Source: Nocardioides sp. (GTDB lineage Bacteria > Actinomycetota > Actinomycetes > Propionibacteriales > Nocardioidaceae). Taken from it: 27,977 nt of DNA. The stretch's first letter is position 1; each line of letters opens with the position of its first letter. Under the pieces are notes generated by a model. That model had not been told where the DNA came from. It did not search any database and saw only the letters and a program-made list of their open reading frames with translations. The stretch lies in the NCBI RefSeq assembly GCF_030150155.1, contig NZ_JASLGR010000050.1, positions 1 through 27,977 on the forward strand. Reading direction: 5' to 3'. Position numbers and translations under genes: made by a program. This document shows positions 9,836 to 17,821 of the stretch, piece after piece.

Positions 9836-11323
9836 GTGAGTTCTCAACCGCCCTCCGGGGGCCCCTCTGTCAGCACCCCGACCTCGGCGGAGGTGCGGCC
9901 CTGGCCGGCGCTCTTCGCCCTGGTGATCGGGTTCTTCATGATCCTGATCGACCTGACCATCGTCACGGTGGCCACGCCGACGATCACCACCGAGCTGCAC
10001 GCCGGGGTCAACCAGGTGATCTGGGTCTCCAGCGCCTACATCCTGGCCTACGCGGTGCCGGTCCTGATCATGGGACGACTCGGTGACCGGTTCGGTCCCA
10101 AGCGGCTCTACCTCGCCGGCCTGACGGTCTTCACGCTGTCGTCGCTGTGGTGCGGTCTGACCGGCACCATCGAGATGCTGATCCTGGCCCGCGTGGTGCA
10201 GGGCATCGGCGCCTCGATGATGACGCCGCAGACGATGGCGATCATCACCCGGATCTTCCCGCCCGCCACCCGCGGCCGCGCGATGTCGGTGTGGGGTGCC
10301 ACCGCCGGTGTCGCGATGGTCGTCGGCCCGCTGCTCGGCGGCGTCCTGACCGACGCGTTCGGCTGGGAGTGGATCTTCTTCATCAACATCCCGATCGGGA
10401 TCGTCGCCTTCGTGATGGCGGTCCGGCTGGTGCCCTCGCTGCCCACCAACGAGCACCGCTTCGACTGGATCGGCGTCCTCCTGGTCGGGATCGGGCTCTT
10501 CCTGCTCGCCTTCGGCGTCCAGCAGGGTGAGCAGGAGGACTGGGCCGGCTGGATCATCGCGATGATCGTCGGCGGCGTGGTCGTGCTCGCCCTGTTCGTC
10601 GGGTGGCAGGCGATCAACAAGGCCGAGCCGCTGGTGCCGCTCGGCCTGTTCAAGGACCGCAACTTCTCCGTCTCGGCCGCCGCGATCGCGGTGATGGGCG
10701 TGGTCTCGTCGTCCTTCGGTTTCCCGATCATGCTCTACGCCCAGGCGGTCCGCGGCGACTCGCCCACCCAGGCGGCGCTGCTGATGGTGCCGATGGCGAT
10801 CATGTCGATCCTGCTGGCCAACACCGTCGGCAAGCTGACCGACCGGCTCCACCCGCGCCTGATCGTCGGCGTCGGGTTCGCCTGCAACATCGTTGGCTTC
10901 ACTGCGCTGGCCCTGCAGATGCAGCCCGGCGTCGCCGTCTGGCGGATCGCTGTGGCGATGGTCGTCGTCGGGGTCGGCAACGCCCTGATCTGGGCGCCGA
11001 CCGGCGCCACCGCCAACCGCAATCTCCCGTTGAGCCTGGCCGGTGCGGGGGCCGGCGTTTACAACGCCTCGCGCCAGGTGGGTGCCGTGATCGGCTCGGC
11101 CGCGATCGCGATGCTGATCGACGCCCGGCTGACGCACTACCTACCGGGGGCGGGCACCCAGAGCGAGGCGGGGGCGACCCAGATCGGCAACGCCCACGTC
11201 GCCCAGCTCTTCAGCGACGCGATGCGTGACGCCGCCCTGCTCCCGGCCGCGATCTGCGTGGTCGGCCTGATCGCGGTGCTGTTCTACGAGGCACCCAAGC
11301 ACCAGGGGTTCGGCAAGGCCTGA
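9836..11323 (+). CDS. MFS transporter, DHA2 (14-helix drug exporter) family
   Basis: Proton-coupled exporter of the inner membrane, substrate unknown. The 495 residues begin with a cytosolic tail (about 1-22) followed by about 14 hydrophobic helices. Motif A appears as GRLGDRFGPKRLYLAG after helix 2. The antiporter motif C appears as GVAMVVGPLLGG in helix 5. The motif VVQGIGASMMTPQTMAII of helix 4 is typical of EmrB/QacA-type proteins. The GTG start at 9836 has no clear ribosome site and only a weak -10-like TTGACT 7 bases upstream, so the exact start is less certain. It is divergent from the DUF3151 gene. No dedicated regulator gene adjoins it. Confidence 0.9.
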   Translation: MSSQPPSGGPSVSTPTSAEVRPWPALFALVIGFFMILIDLTIVTVATPTITTELHAGVNQVIWVSSAYILAYAVPVLIMGRLGDRFGPKRLYLAGLTVFTLSSLWCGLTGTIEMLILARVVQGIGASMMTPQTMAIITRIFPPATRGRAMSVWGATAGVAMVVGPLLGGVLTDAFGWEWIFFINIPIGIVAFVMAVRLVPSLPTNEHRFDWIGVLLVGIGLFLLAFGVQQGEQEDWAGWIIAMIVGGVVVLALFVGWQAINKAEPLVPLGLFKDRNFSVSAAAIAVMGVVSSSFGFPIMLYAQAVRGDSPTQAALLMVPMAIMSILLANTVGKLTDRLHPRLIVGVGFACNIVGFTALALQMQPGVAVWRIAVAMVVVGVGNALIWAPTGATANRNLPLSLAGAGAGVYNASRQVGAVIGSAAIAMLIDARLTHYLPGAGTQSEAGATQIGNAHVAQLFSDAMRDAALLPAAICVVGLIAVLFYEAPKHQGFGKA

Positions 11324-11330
11324 GGCCGCC

Positions 11331-11390
11331 GCCGACCGGGCCGCTGAGCGGCCCTGAGCCGCCCTGAGTGGCACTGCGACCCCGGTCGGC
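11331..11390 (+). terminator. Inverted repeat just after the MFS gene
   Basis: GCCGACCGGG (11331-11340) pairs perfectly with CCCGGTCGGC (11381-11390). The 40-base loop contains a small CCGC/GCGG hairpin. It starts 8 bases after the MFS stop and precedes the larger palindrome, so the two may act as tandem terminators. Confidence 0.55.
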
Positions 11391-11401
11391 CCCCACAACG
11401 T

Positions 11402-11441
11402 ATCGAGCGGTGGTCACGTAGCTACGTGACCACCGCTCGAT
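11402..11441. terminator. Perfect 40-bp palindrome between convergent MFS and DedA genes
   Basis: The half ATCGAGCGGTGGTCACGTAG (11402-11421) is followed immediately by its exact reverse complement (11422-11441), with no spacer. CAACG (11396-11400) and CGTTG (11443-11447) add 5 further pairs after one mismatch. The position between two gene ends supports a bidirectional terminator. No T-tract is present on either side. Confidence 0.75.
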
Positions 11442-11466
11442 GCGTTGGTGGAGTGGGGGGAGGTGG

Positions 11467-12231
11467 TCAGCTCTGGGGGTCGGTGCTGGCGACCGGGTCG
11501 GGGCCCTCGGAGTCGGCCGTGGCCTCGTCGCGGTAGGCCTCCGGCAGACCCGGGTCGGCCTCGCGGCGCTTGCGCCACCACTCGAAGGCGACGACCAGGA
11601 CGGTCACGCCGAGCAGGCCGTAGGTGACCAGGTCGATGTAGTGGCCCAGCGACGGGAACGTCTTGCCCAGGCCATAGCCGATCACCGTGATCGAGATGAC
11701 CCAGATCAGGGCACCGAGGGCGCTCCAGACGAAGAACCGGCGGCGCTCCATCCGGGTCACACCCGCGACCAGCGTGATGTAGGTGCGCACGAACGGCACG
11801 AAGCGACCGGCGACCAGCGCCATGTGGCCGTGCTGCTCGAAGAACTCGGCCGTCTGGTCGAGGTACTTGCGCTTGATGATCTTGCCGTCGCGGTGATAGA
11901 TCTTCGGCCCGATTCGATAGCCGATCTCATAGCCGACGACGTTGCCTGCGAAGGCCGCTACGACGTAGACCACCAGGGCGAACAAGAGGTTCGTCAGGTG
12001 GCTGCCGGGGATGATGTCGACCTTGCCCTCGGCGATGAAGAGACCCATCGCGAAGAGTAGGGTGTCGCCCGGCAGGAACGGGAAGAAGAGACCGCACTCG
12101 ATGAACAGCACGACGATCCCGACCCAGAAGAGGGCCGCGCCGAACCGCTGCAGGAGGTAGTCGGGACTGAGCCACTGGGTGAAGTCGTGCACCGAGACGA
12201 GTGTCGGCAACTGGACCAGGAGATCGTGCAC
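11467..12231 (-). CDS. DedA family membrane protein
   Basis: DedA/SNARE-associated (VTT) integral membrane protein; family members are linked to polyprenyl-phosphate or phospholipid recycling and membrane-potential homeostasis. The 254 residues include the hallmark FFPFLPGDTLLFAMGLF (about 50-66), the re-entrant segment AAFAGNVVGYEIGYRIG, and GRFVPFVRTYITLVAG with the conserved R-F-x-P-x-x-R motif, followed by further membrane helices and a charged, acidic C-terminal tail. The GTG start at 12231 is supported by TAGGGT 6 bases upstream. It is divergent from the TrmH-type gene. Confidence 0.93.
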   Translation of the reverse strand: MHDLLVQLPTLVSVHDFTQWLSPDYLLQRFGAALFWVGIVVLFIECGLFFPFLPGDTLLFAMGLFIAEGKVDIIPGSHLTNLLFALVVYVVAAFAGNVVGYEIGYRIGPKIYHRDGKIIKRKYLDQTAEFFEQHGHMALVAGRFVPFVRTYITLVAGVTRMERRRFFVWSALGALIWVISITVIGYGLGKTFPSLGHYIDLVTYGLLGVTVLVVAFEWWRKRREADPGLPEAYRDEATADSEGPDPVASTDPQS

Positions 12232-12237
12232 AGCCTT

Positions 12238-12243
12238 ACCCTA
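12238..12243 (-). promoter_or_regulatory. Putative -10 (TAGGGT) of dedA, leaderless
   Basis: On the minus strand TAGGGT is separated from the GTG at 12231 by 6 bases. The same hexamer precedes purD and the aminotransferase gene at 7 bases. Confidence 0.55.
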
Positions 12244-12337
12244 TCTGCCTGAACCTGAACTGAAGGTGACCAGTGTCTCGGTTCAGAGCCTGGAGGGCGG
12301 CCTCGGCACCTCCGCAGCCTCCTGCGACCCGAGCCAC

Positions 12338-12343
12338 TAGCGT
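12338..12343 (+). promoter_or_regulatory. Putative -10 (TAGCGT) of the TrmH-type gene
   Basis: TAGCGT fits TANNNT and lies 8 bases before the ATG at 12352, slightly longer than the other leaderless promoters here. No ribosome site is visible. Confidence 0.4.
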
Positions 12344-12351
12344 TGGTCCCG

Positions 12352-13032
12352 ATGAACGACGAGGAGCGGGCGCCGTACGACCCGATGCCCTACGGGCCGG
12401 CCGAGGTCGGCGTCGGTCCCTGGCCCGGAGGCCCTGCCGCGTGGCCCACCGGGGAGCAGTGGGACCGTGACCTGCTGGCGGAGGGCGACCGACGCAATGT
12501 CGTCGATCGCTACCGGTACTGGTCGATGGAGGCGATCATCGCCGACCTCGACACCCGCCGGCACGCCTTCCACGTGGCGATCGAGAACTGGCAGCACGAC
12601 TTCAACATCGGGACGATCGTGCGCACCGCCAACGCCTTCCTGGCGGCCGAGGTGCACATCGTGGGCAACCGTCGGTGGAACCGGCGCGGTGCGATGGTGA
12701 CCGACCGCTACCAGCATGTGCGCCACCATGCCGACGTACCGGCGCTGGCGGCGTACCTGGGCGAGCGCGGCGTCCGGCTGCTCGGCATCGACAACCTGCC
12801 GGGCTCGCTGCACCTGGAGACGATGGCGATGCCGCGCGAGGTCTGCTTCCTCTTCGGTCAGGAGGGCCCGGGCCTGTCCGAGCAGGCCCGCGAGGTCGTC
12901 GACGGCACCTTCTCGATCGCCCAGTTCGGCTCGACCCGGTCGATCAACGCGTCCTCGGCGGCCGCGATCGCGATGCACAGCTGGGTCGTCGCGCACGCCG
13001 ATCTGAGTGCCGACGAGGCCTGGCGCGGCTGA
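12352..13032 (+). CDS. TrmH/SpoU family RNA 2'-O-methyltransferase
   Basis: SPOUT-fold enzyme that transfers a methyl group from S-adenosylmethionine to a ribose 2'-OH in tRNA or rRNA; the exact target cannot be read from sequence. The three SpoU motifs are visible in the 226-residue protein: motif 1 NIGTIVRTANAF from residue 85, with the catalytic-type Arg; motif 2 FGQEGPGLS at 168-176; motif 3 FSIAQFGSTRSINASSA from 187, forming the knotted cofactor site. The N-terminal ~60 residues are Pro/Gly/Trp-rich and outside the core domain. The ATG at 12352 is preferred over an in-frame TTG at 12343, which lies within the proposed -10. It is divergent from dedA and followed by fba. Confidence 0.9.
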   Translation: MNDEERAPYDPMPYGPAEVGVGPWPGGPAAWPTGEQWDRDLLAEGDRRNVVDRYRYWSMEAIIADLDTRRHAFHVAIENWQHDFNIGTIVRTANAFLAAEVHIVGNRRWNRRGAMVTDRYQHVRHHADVPALAAYLGERGVRLLGIDNLPGSLHLETMAMPREVCFLFGQEGPGLSEQAREVVDGTFSIAQFGSTRSINASSAAAIAMHSWVVAHADLSADEAWRG

Positions 13033-13078
13033 CCCGATCACCCCCGGCGGAACCTCCCCCGAGCGTGAAATCGGTTGG

Positions 13079-13098
13079 ATCGGTCCAACAGGACCGAT
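13079..13098 (+). terminator. Small stem-loop between the TrmH-type gene and fba
   Basis: ATCGGTCC (13079-13086) and GGACCGAT (13091-13098) form a perfect 8-bp stem with an AACA loop, 47 bases after the methyltransferase stop. It could be a terminator without a T-tract, or an operator upstream of fba. Confidence 0.4.
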
Positions 13099-13106
13099 TC
13101 CCGGGA

Positions 13107-13124
13107 AGGCCCCGTACGGGGCCT
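13107..13124 (+). promoter_or_regulatory. 18-bp perfect palindrome abutting the fba -10 (candidate operator)
   Basis: AGGCCCCGTACGGGGCCT is a perfect palindrome whose last base is the first base of the -10-like TAGGCT (13124-13129). Its position in the promoter spacer is where a dimeric repressor could block RNA polymerase. No regulator can be assigned. Confidence 0.4.
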
Positions 13125-13129
13125 AGGCT
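13124..13129 (+). promoter_or_regulatory. Putative -10 (TAGGCT) of fba
   Basis: TAGGCT lies 44 bases before the fba ATG. It would give a ~38-base leader that contains the AGGGAG ribosome site at 13160-13165. Confidence 0.45.
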
Positions 13130-13173
13130 GACCGCGACCACGCAACCCATCAGGACTCCAGGGAGCTCGACGC

Positions 13174-14196
<1,023 letters not shown>

Positions 14197-14208
14197 TCTG
14201 ATCGTGCA

Positions 14209-14227
14209 GCCGCACTGAACGTGCGGC
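14209..14227 (+). terminator. First stem-loop after fba
   Basis: GCCGCAC (14209-14215) and GTGCGGC (14221-14227) form a perfect 7-bp stem with a 5-base loop, directly upstream of the main terminator. Confidence 0.5.
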
Positions 14228-14231
14228 GAAC

Positions 14232-14275
14232 AGCAGTGAGGGCGGACCTGACCAGGTCCGCCCTCACTGCTTTTT
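14232..14275 (+). terminator. Strong rho-independent terminator of fba
   Basis: Perfect 19-bp arms (14232-14250, AGCAGTGAGGGCGGACCTG, and 14253-14271) around a 2-base centre are followed by TTTTT at 14271-14275. This is the clearest classical intrinsic terminator in the window. Confidence 0.92.
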
Positions 14276-14316
14276 CCGCCGCTGTCGGCCGAGTGTGCCG
14301 ACGTGGTGGGAGTCCC

Positions 14317-14625
14317 TCAGCCGTAGTGGCAGACGTAGCTCACCGTCTCGGTGACCTCGATGTCGAAGGAGGAGTCCCCGGGCACGGAGAACGTCGCGCC
14401 GCCGGCGTACTCGGTCCACTCCTGCTCACCGGCGAGACGGACCCGGCAGGCACCGGCGTGCAGCTCCATGATCTCCGGCGCTGCGGTGCCGAAGGTCAGG
14501 GTCGCGGGCAGGATCACGCCGGCCGACTTCCGGGTGCCGTCGGCGAGGAAGAAGGTGTGGCTGACGCACTTGCCGTCGAAGTAGACGTTGGCGGTCGGGT
14601 CGAGGGTCACGTTCTCGTAGGTCAC
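14317..14625 (-). CDS. ppnP: Pyrimidine/purine nucleoside phosphorylase (PpnP / DUF1255 family)
   Basis: Small cupin-fold enzyme of the PpnP (formerly YaiE/DUF1255) family, which phosphorolyses purine and pyrimidine nucleosides to base plus ribose 1-phosphate. The 102 residues match family size. Recognisable parts are NVYFDGKCVSHTFFLADGTRKSAGVILP, here split as NVYFDGKCVSH then TFFLADGTRKSAGVILP, PEIMELHAGACRVRL, and the C-terminal FSVPGDSSFDIEV and YVCHYG. The GTG at 14625 is supported by TACGCT 8 bases upstream on the minus strand. It may link to the nucleotide genes pyrE, purA, purD and purB further along, although it is not in an operon with them. Confidence 0.9.
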   Translation of the reverse strand: MTYENVTLDPTANVYFDGKCVSHTFFLADGTRKSAGVILPATLTFGTAAPEIMELHAGACRVRLAGEQEWTEYAGGATFSVPGDSSFDIEVTETVSYVCHYG

Positions 14626-14633
14626 GGCCGCTG

Positions 14634-14639
14634 AGCGTA
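14634..14639 (-). promoter_or_regulatory. Putative -10 (TACGCT) of ppnP, leaderless
   Basis: On the minus strand TACGCT lies 8 bases before the GTG at 14625; no ribosome site is present in the gap. Confidence 0.4.
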
Positions 14640-14649
14640 GCGGCCCGGC

Positions 14650-15741
14650 TCAGGGCCGGGTCAGCCAGGCCGCGACGTCACGGCGGGCCAGTAGCCCGAC
14701 GGTGAGTGCCGCCGCAGCGAACGGGACGAACATCAGTGGGCTGGCCAGCGAGGCGAGGATCAGGGCGAGGGCGGCAGCACCCGAGCAGACGATCAGCACC
14801 ACCCGCGCCCAGGCGACCCGACGCAGCAGCAGGAACGCCAGCACGCAGGCGCTCAGCGCCCACAGCACCACGATCGTGGCGAGCACGATGAAGCCGGCCT
14901 GGATCATCCCCTCGGTGACGTTCTGCTGGGCCATCAGGTCGGGGTTGGTGCGGCGCAGCTCGTCCATCACCCGGGTCGGGTCGAGGGCGAGCACGATCCC
15001 GCTGATCACGAACGCCGCCCCGGCCAGGATCGAGAAGACCCAGGTCAGGATGGCTGCGCTCAACACCGCCGAGGGGCGGGTCGACGGGGTCTTGTCGAGG
15101 GTGACGGCGGGGTGCGCGGGGCCGGTGACGGCCTGGTCGGCGACCGGCGGCGGCCAGGCGGCCATCGGCGGCGGCTGGCTCCCGGGGGCGACCGGCGGCA
15201 CCTCGGTGACCGGGGCCGAGACCTGCGGGGGAGCGGCGAAGGGGTCGCGCGCCTGACGCGCCTGGCCCGCGGGTGCCTGCGGACGACGCTGCGGCGGCTC
15301 GGCCGACTCGCGCCAGGTGCCCGCGAACCACTGCCGGGCGGGCAGGCCCCACAGCAGCCCGACGCAGATCACCGTCATGGTGGCGAAGAAGCTGCCGGTG
15401 ACCATCCCGGTCAGGAAGGTCGGCACCGCCAGGATCGTCAGCCACAGCCGCGCCGTCGTCGACCGCTCCTGGAGCATCTGCCAGGCCAGCACCGCCATCG
15501 TGGAGGCGCACACGGCGCTCACCATCGCGATCCCGCGGATCCAGTTCTCCACGTCGGTGACGCTCAGCGTCACCCCGTCGAAGACGGGCCGGTCGAGCTG
15601 GTGCTCGATCTTGTCCGCCATCGTCATCGAGCCCAGCGAGTGCACCAGGTCGAACGCCGCGACGAGGGAGAGCAGGGAGGCTCCGATGATCAGCCAGCCT
15701 GCGAGCAGGACGGGGCGAGGACGGGGGAGCGGTGTTGCCAT
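14650..15741 (-). CDS. Integral membrane protein, internally duplicated, unknown function
   Basis: I do not recognise a named family. The 363 residues contain two hydrophobic blocks of about four helices each: about residues 9-127, and 210 to the C-terminus. They are joined by a Pro/Ala/Gln-rich linker of about 70 residues, probably disordered and cytosolic. Each block begins with a helix pair separated by a short polar, partly helical loop (DKIEHQLDRPVFDG in the first; MDELRRTNPDLMAQQ in the second), which suggests duplication of one four-helix module. The start at 15741 is chosen because GAGAAT lies 7 bases upstream; an alternative ATG at 15750 adds three residues. Function cannot be inferred. 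Confidence 0.8.
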   Translation of the reverse strand: MATPLPRPRPVLLAGWLIIGASLLSLVAAFDLVHSLGSMTMADKIEHQLDRPVFDGVTLSVTDVENWIRGIAMVSAVCASTMAVLAWQMLQERSTTARLWLTILAVPTFLTGMVTGSFFATMTVICVGLLWGLPARQWFAGTWRESAEPPQRRPQAPAGQARQARDPFAAPPQVSAPVTEVPPVAPGSQPPPMAAWPPPVADQAVTGPAHPAVTLDKTPSTRPSAVLSAAILTWVFSILAGAAFVISGIVLALDPTRVMDELRRTNPDLMAQQNVTEGMIQAGFIVLATIVVLWALSACVLAFLLLRRVAWARVVLIVCSGAAALALILASLASPLMFVPFAAAALTVGLLARRDVAAWLTRP

Positions 15742-15748
15742 GAGGGCC

Positions 15749-15754
15749 ATTCTC
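15749..15754 (-). promoter_or_regulatory. Putative -10 (GAGAAT) of the duplicated membrane protein gene
   Basis: On the minus strand GAGAAT is 7 bases before the ATG at 15741, the same hexamer and spacing class as at purB and the DUF3151 gene. Confidence 0.4.
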
Positions 15755-15831
15755 CCTGACGGACGGTGATCCCCGAACCTCAGCGGTGCCGGGCGCCGGC
15801 CGGAGACGGCGTACGGAGTCGGTGGAGGCGG

Positions 15832-17712
15832 TCAGGACCGGCTGGGCGCCGCCTTCGGCGTGAGGGTCGAGGTGGGCGACGTCGTGGTCGAGGGGTAGAT
15901 GTTGGAGACGGCGCCGCGGACGTAGTCCACGTAGGAGATCGCCCAGGCCGGGATCTGGGAGCGGGTGGTGGTTCCGCGCGCCAGGAGGATGGTGGTGAAC
16001 CCGTACTTCTTCGCTGCCTTGAGGATGCTGAGGGCGTAGGCCCGGCCGCCGGTGAGGTTCGACAGCACCTTGACCTGCACCCGGCTCTGCCAGGCGCTGC
16101 CGTACGCCGTCTGGGCGGCGCTGCGGAGGTTCGCGAAGGCTGCGTCGAGGACGGCCGGGGAGTTGAAGGGACGGATGTTCTTCACCTCCCACTCGGTCGA
16201 GATCCCGTAGGACGCGTTCTGCTTGAAGGTGGTCAGCACGTTGCGCAGGCCCTTGCGCTTCCTGATGTTGGCCCAGTTCTGGGTCTCGAAGCGTCCCTTC
16301 TTGAGCCATTTCGGGTTGTACGGCGCCCCGTGGGCGTTCACCCAGACGAGCCGACTAGGGCTGGTCGCCTTCGCCGCTCCGGCCCGCTTGCTGGCGCGGT
16401 TCGCGAAGGAGATCTGGCCGTTGTTGTCGATCCACTTGTAGCCCTTGGCGGCTGCGGCCCTGGTGCCGGCCAGGGAGTCGCCCAGGGTGCCGCCGGCGGT
16501 CTTGATCCGGGTGTCGGTGTGGAAGAAGGCCTTGCCGGGCGCGGCGTAGGTGGCGCGGCCGAGCGGTGCGACCTGGGACGTCGGCTCGCTGCCGTTGGCG
16601 CTGCCGCCGAGGTTGGTGTCGGCCCACAGCAGGTAGCCGCCGTCGGCGTAGCCGGTGGTGCGGGCGGCCCCGGTGATCGGGTCCGCGCCGGTGAACGAGG
16701 CGGTCCCGTCGATGTCGGTGACGACCGTCTGCAGGACGCGGGCGTGGCCGCCGCCGGTGGCCTGGCCGGCGAGCCGGACCGCGGCGCCGGTGATCGGCAG
16801 GTTGTAGGAGTCCCGGACGGTGGCGACGAAGGAGCGGGTGGTGCCCGACACGGTGGTCTTCTGCACCCGGATCGACGCCGGGGTCTGGGCGTAGATCGCG
16901 ATCACGGTGGCGTCGGAGACGACGTTGCCGTCGGTGTTCGTCGAGGTGGCGCGGATGACGCTGAAGCCCGCGGAGGCGGGGGTCGGGGCGAGGTCGACGG
17001 GGACGTACGGGGTGCCGTTGCGGACCGTGGTCGCCGGTGCCTTGACCCGGAGCGCGGGTGCGGTGGTGGTGCTCCACATCGGGTCGGCGAGCGTCGTCGC
17101 GGCGCCCGTGTTCGTGGTGAGACCGACGGTCGCCCAGCTGTGGCCGTCAGCCCGGCGGTAGATCCCGACCCGGTTGTCCTCGACGGTGTTGCTCGCCTTG
17201 CCGTTGACGTTGGCGTAGGTCAGGGAGAACCGGAACCGGGTGCCCGCGTCGGTCACGAGCACGGCGGCGTCGGCGAAGGTCTCGCCGACCACGACGCCGT
17301 TCGTGTCGTAGGCGACGGCCTCGAGGTCGTAGGCCCCGGCGGTGGCCGGGAGGCTGACGGTGCCGTCGAAGAGCCGGGAGGTGGCCGCAGGGTCGGCGTG
17401 GCTGTCCGGGGTGAGGGTGGTGCTGGTGAGCTCCCAGGAGCTGTCGTCGGCGGCGTCGGGCCGGTAGTAGACGGCGATGTGGTGGACGCTGGCGGGCGCT
17501 CCGAGGAGCACGTGCACGGAGGTGCTGGTCGCGCCCTTCGGGACCGCACCGCCGGCGGGGGTGAAGAAGGTGACCGCCACAGCGCCGGCGGCCGGGGGCG
17601 CGGGGAGCGGGCCGGTCGCCTGGCCGGTCGCCTGGGCGTTGACCGGGACGCTGACGGCGGCGGTCGCGGCGACCGCGATCACCAGCGGACGGATGATGCC
17701 CCTGAGACTCAT
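15832..17712 (-). CDS. Large secreted protein with beta-sandwich repeats and an unclassified C-terminal domain
   Basis: The 626 residues start with a signal peptide (RGIIRPLVIAVAATAAVSVP, then VNAQATG), so export is expected. About residues 35-155, 165-275 and 280-350 look like Ig-like beta-sandwich modules; the third contains VRDSYNLPITGAAVRL, resembling bacterial Ig-like domains. Residues about 410-610 form a separate mixed alpha/beta domain with LVWVNAHG, NVLTTFKQNASYGISTEWEV and VQVKVLSNL. This order vaguely recalls the PLC-like phosphodiesterase TIM barrel, but the usual H-R-G and T-x-D-x-x-x-V motifs are not evident, so I do not assign it. The ATG at 17712, not 17748, is the likely start: TATCTT lies 7 bases upstream and it begins the signal peptide. 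The tail is Ser/Thr/Pro-rich. Confidence 0.8.
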   Translation of the reverse strand: MSLRGIIRPLVIAVAATAAVSVPVNAQATGQATGPLPAPPAAGAVAVTFFTPAGGAVPKGATSTSVHVLLGAPASVHHIAVYYRPDAADDSSWELTSTTLTPDSHADPAATSRLFDGTVSLPATAGAYDLEAVAYDTNGVVVGETFADAAVLVTDAGTRFRFSLTYANVNGKASNTVEDNRVGIYRRADGHSWATVGLTTNTGAATTLADPMWSTTTAPALRVKAPATTVRNGTPYVPVDLAPTPASAGFSVIRATSTNTDGNVVSDATVIAIYAQTPASIRVQKTTVSGTTRSFVATVRDSYNLPITGAAVRLAGQATGGGHARVLQTVVTDIDGTASFTGADPITGAARTTGYADGGYLLWADTNLGGSANGSEPTSQVAPLGRATYAAPGKAFFHTDTRIKTAGGTLGDSLAGTRAAAAKGYKWIDNNGQISFANRASKRAGAAKATSPSRLVWVNAHGAPYNPKWLKKGRFETQNWANIRKRKGLRNVLTTFKQNASYGISTEWEVKNIRPFNSPAVLDAAFANLRSAAQTAYGSAWQSRVQVKVLSNLTGGRAYALSILKAAKKYGFTTILLARGTTTRSQIPAWAISYVDYVRGAVSNIYPSTTTSPTSTLTPKAAPSRS

Positions 17713-17719
17713 GTGAAAG

Positions 17720-17725
17720 AAGATA
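17720..17725 (-). promoter_or_regulatory. Putative -10 (TATCTT) of the secreted protein gene, leaderless
   Basis: On the minus strand TATCTT is followed by 7 bases and the ATG at 17712. Two GGAAC motifs occur further upstream on the same strand. A tandem 12-bp repeat lies about 25 bases upstream of the hexamer. Confidence 0.55.
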
Positions 17726-17750
17726 AGTGAAGTTCCTGTGAGTTCCATAT

Positions 17751-17774
17751 CCCTTCACGGATCCCTTCACGGAT
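17751..17774. repeat. Tandem direct repeat, 2 x 12 bp, upstream of the secreted protein gene
   Basis: CCCTTCACGGAT occurs twice back to back (17751-17762, 17763-17774), followed by a third partial CCCT. It lies between the promoter of the secreted protein gene and the stop of the aminotransferase gene. The period is close to one helical turn, so it could be a regulator site, or just a short repeat. Confidence 0.6.
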
Positions 17775-17821
17775 CCCTGGGCGTCTCCCGTCGCGCCGAT
17801 CCGCCGGGGGCTCGCCCGACC

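Noticed and set aside
9616..10086. Open frame spanning the DUF3151/MFS divergent region
   Set aside because: It overlaps both better-supported genes out of frame and shows no recognisable domain.
17751..17778. Tandem repeat as a CRISPR array fragment
   Set aside because: Units are 12 bp, directly adjacent without spacers, only two full copies, and there are no cas genes.
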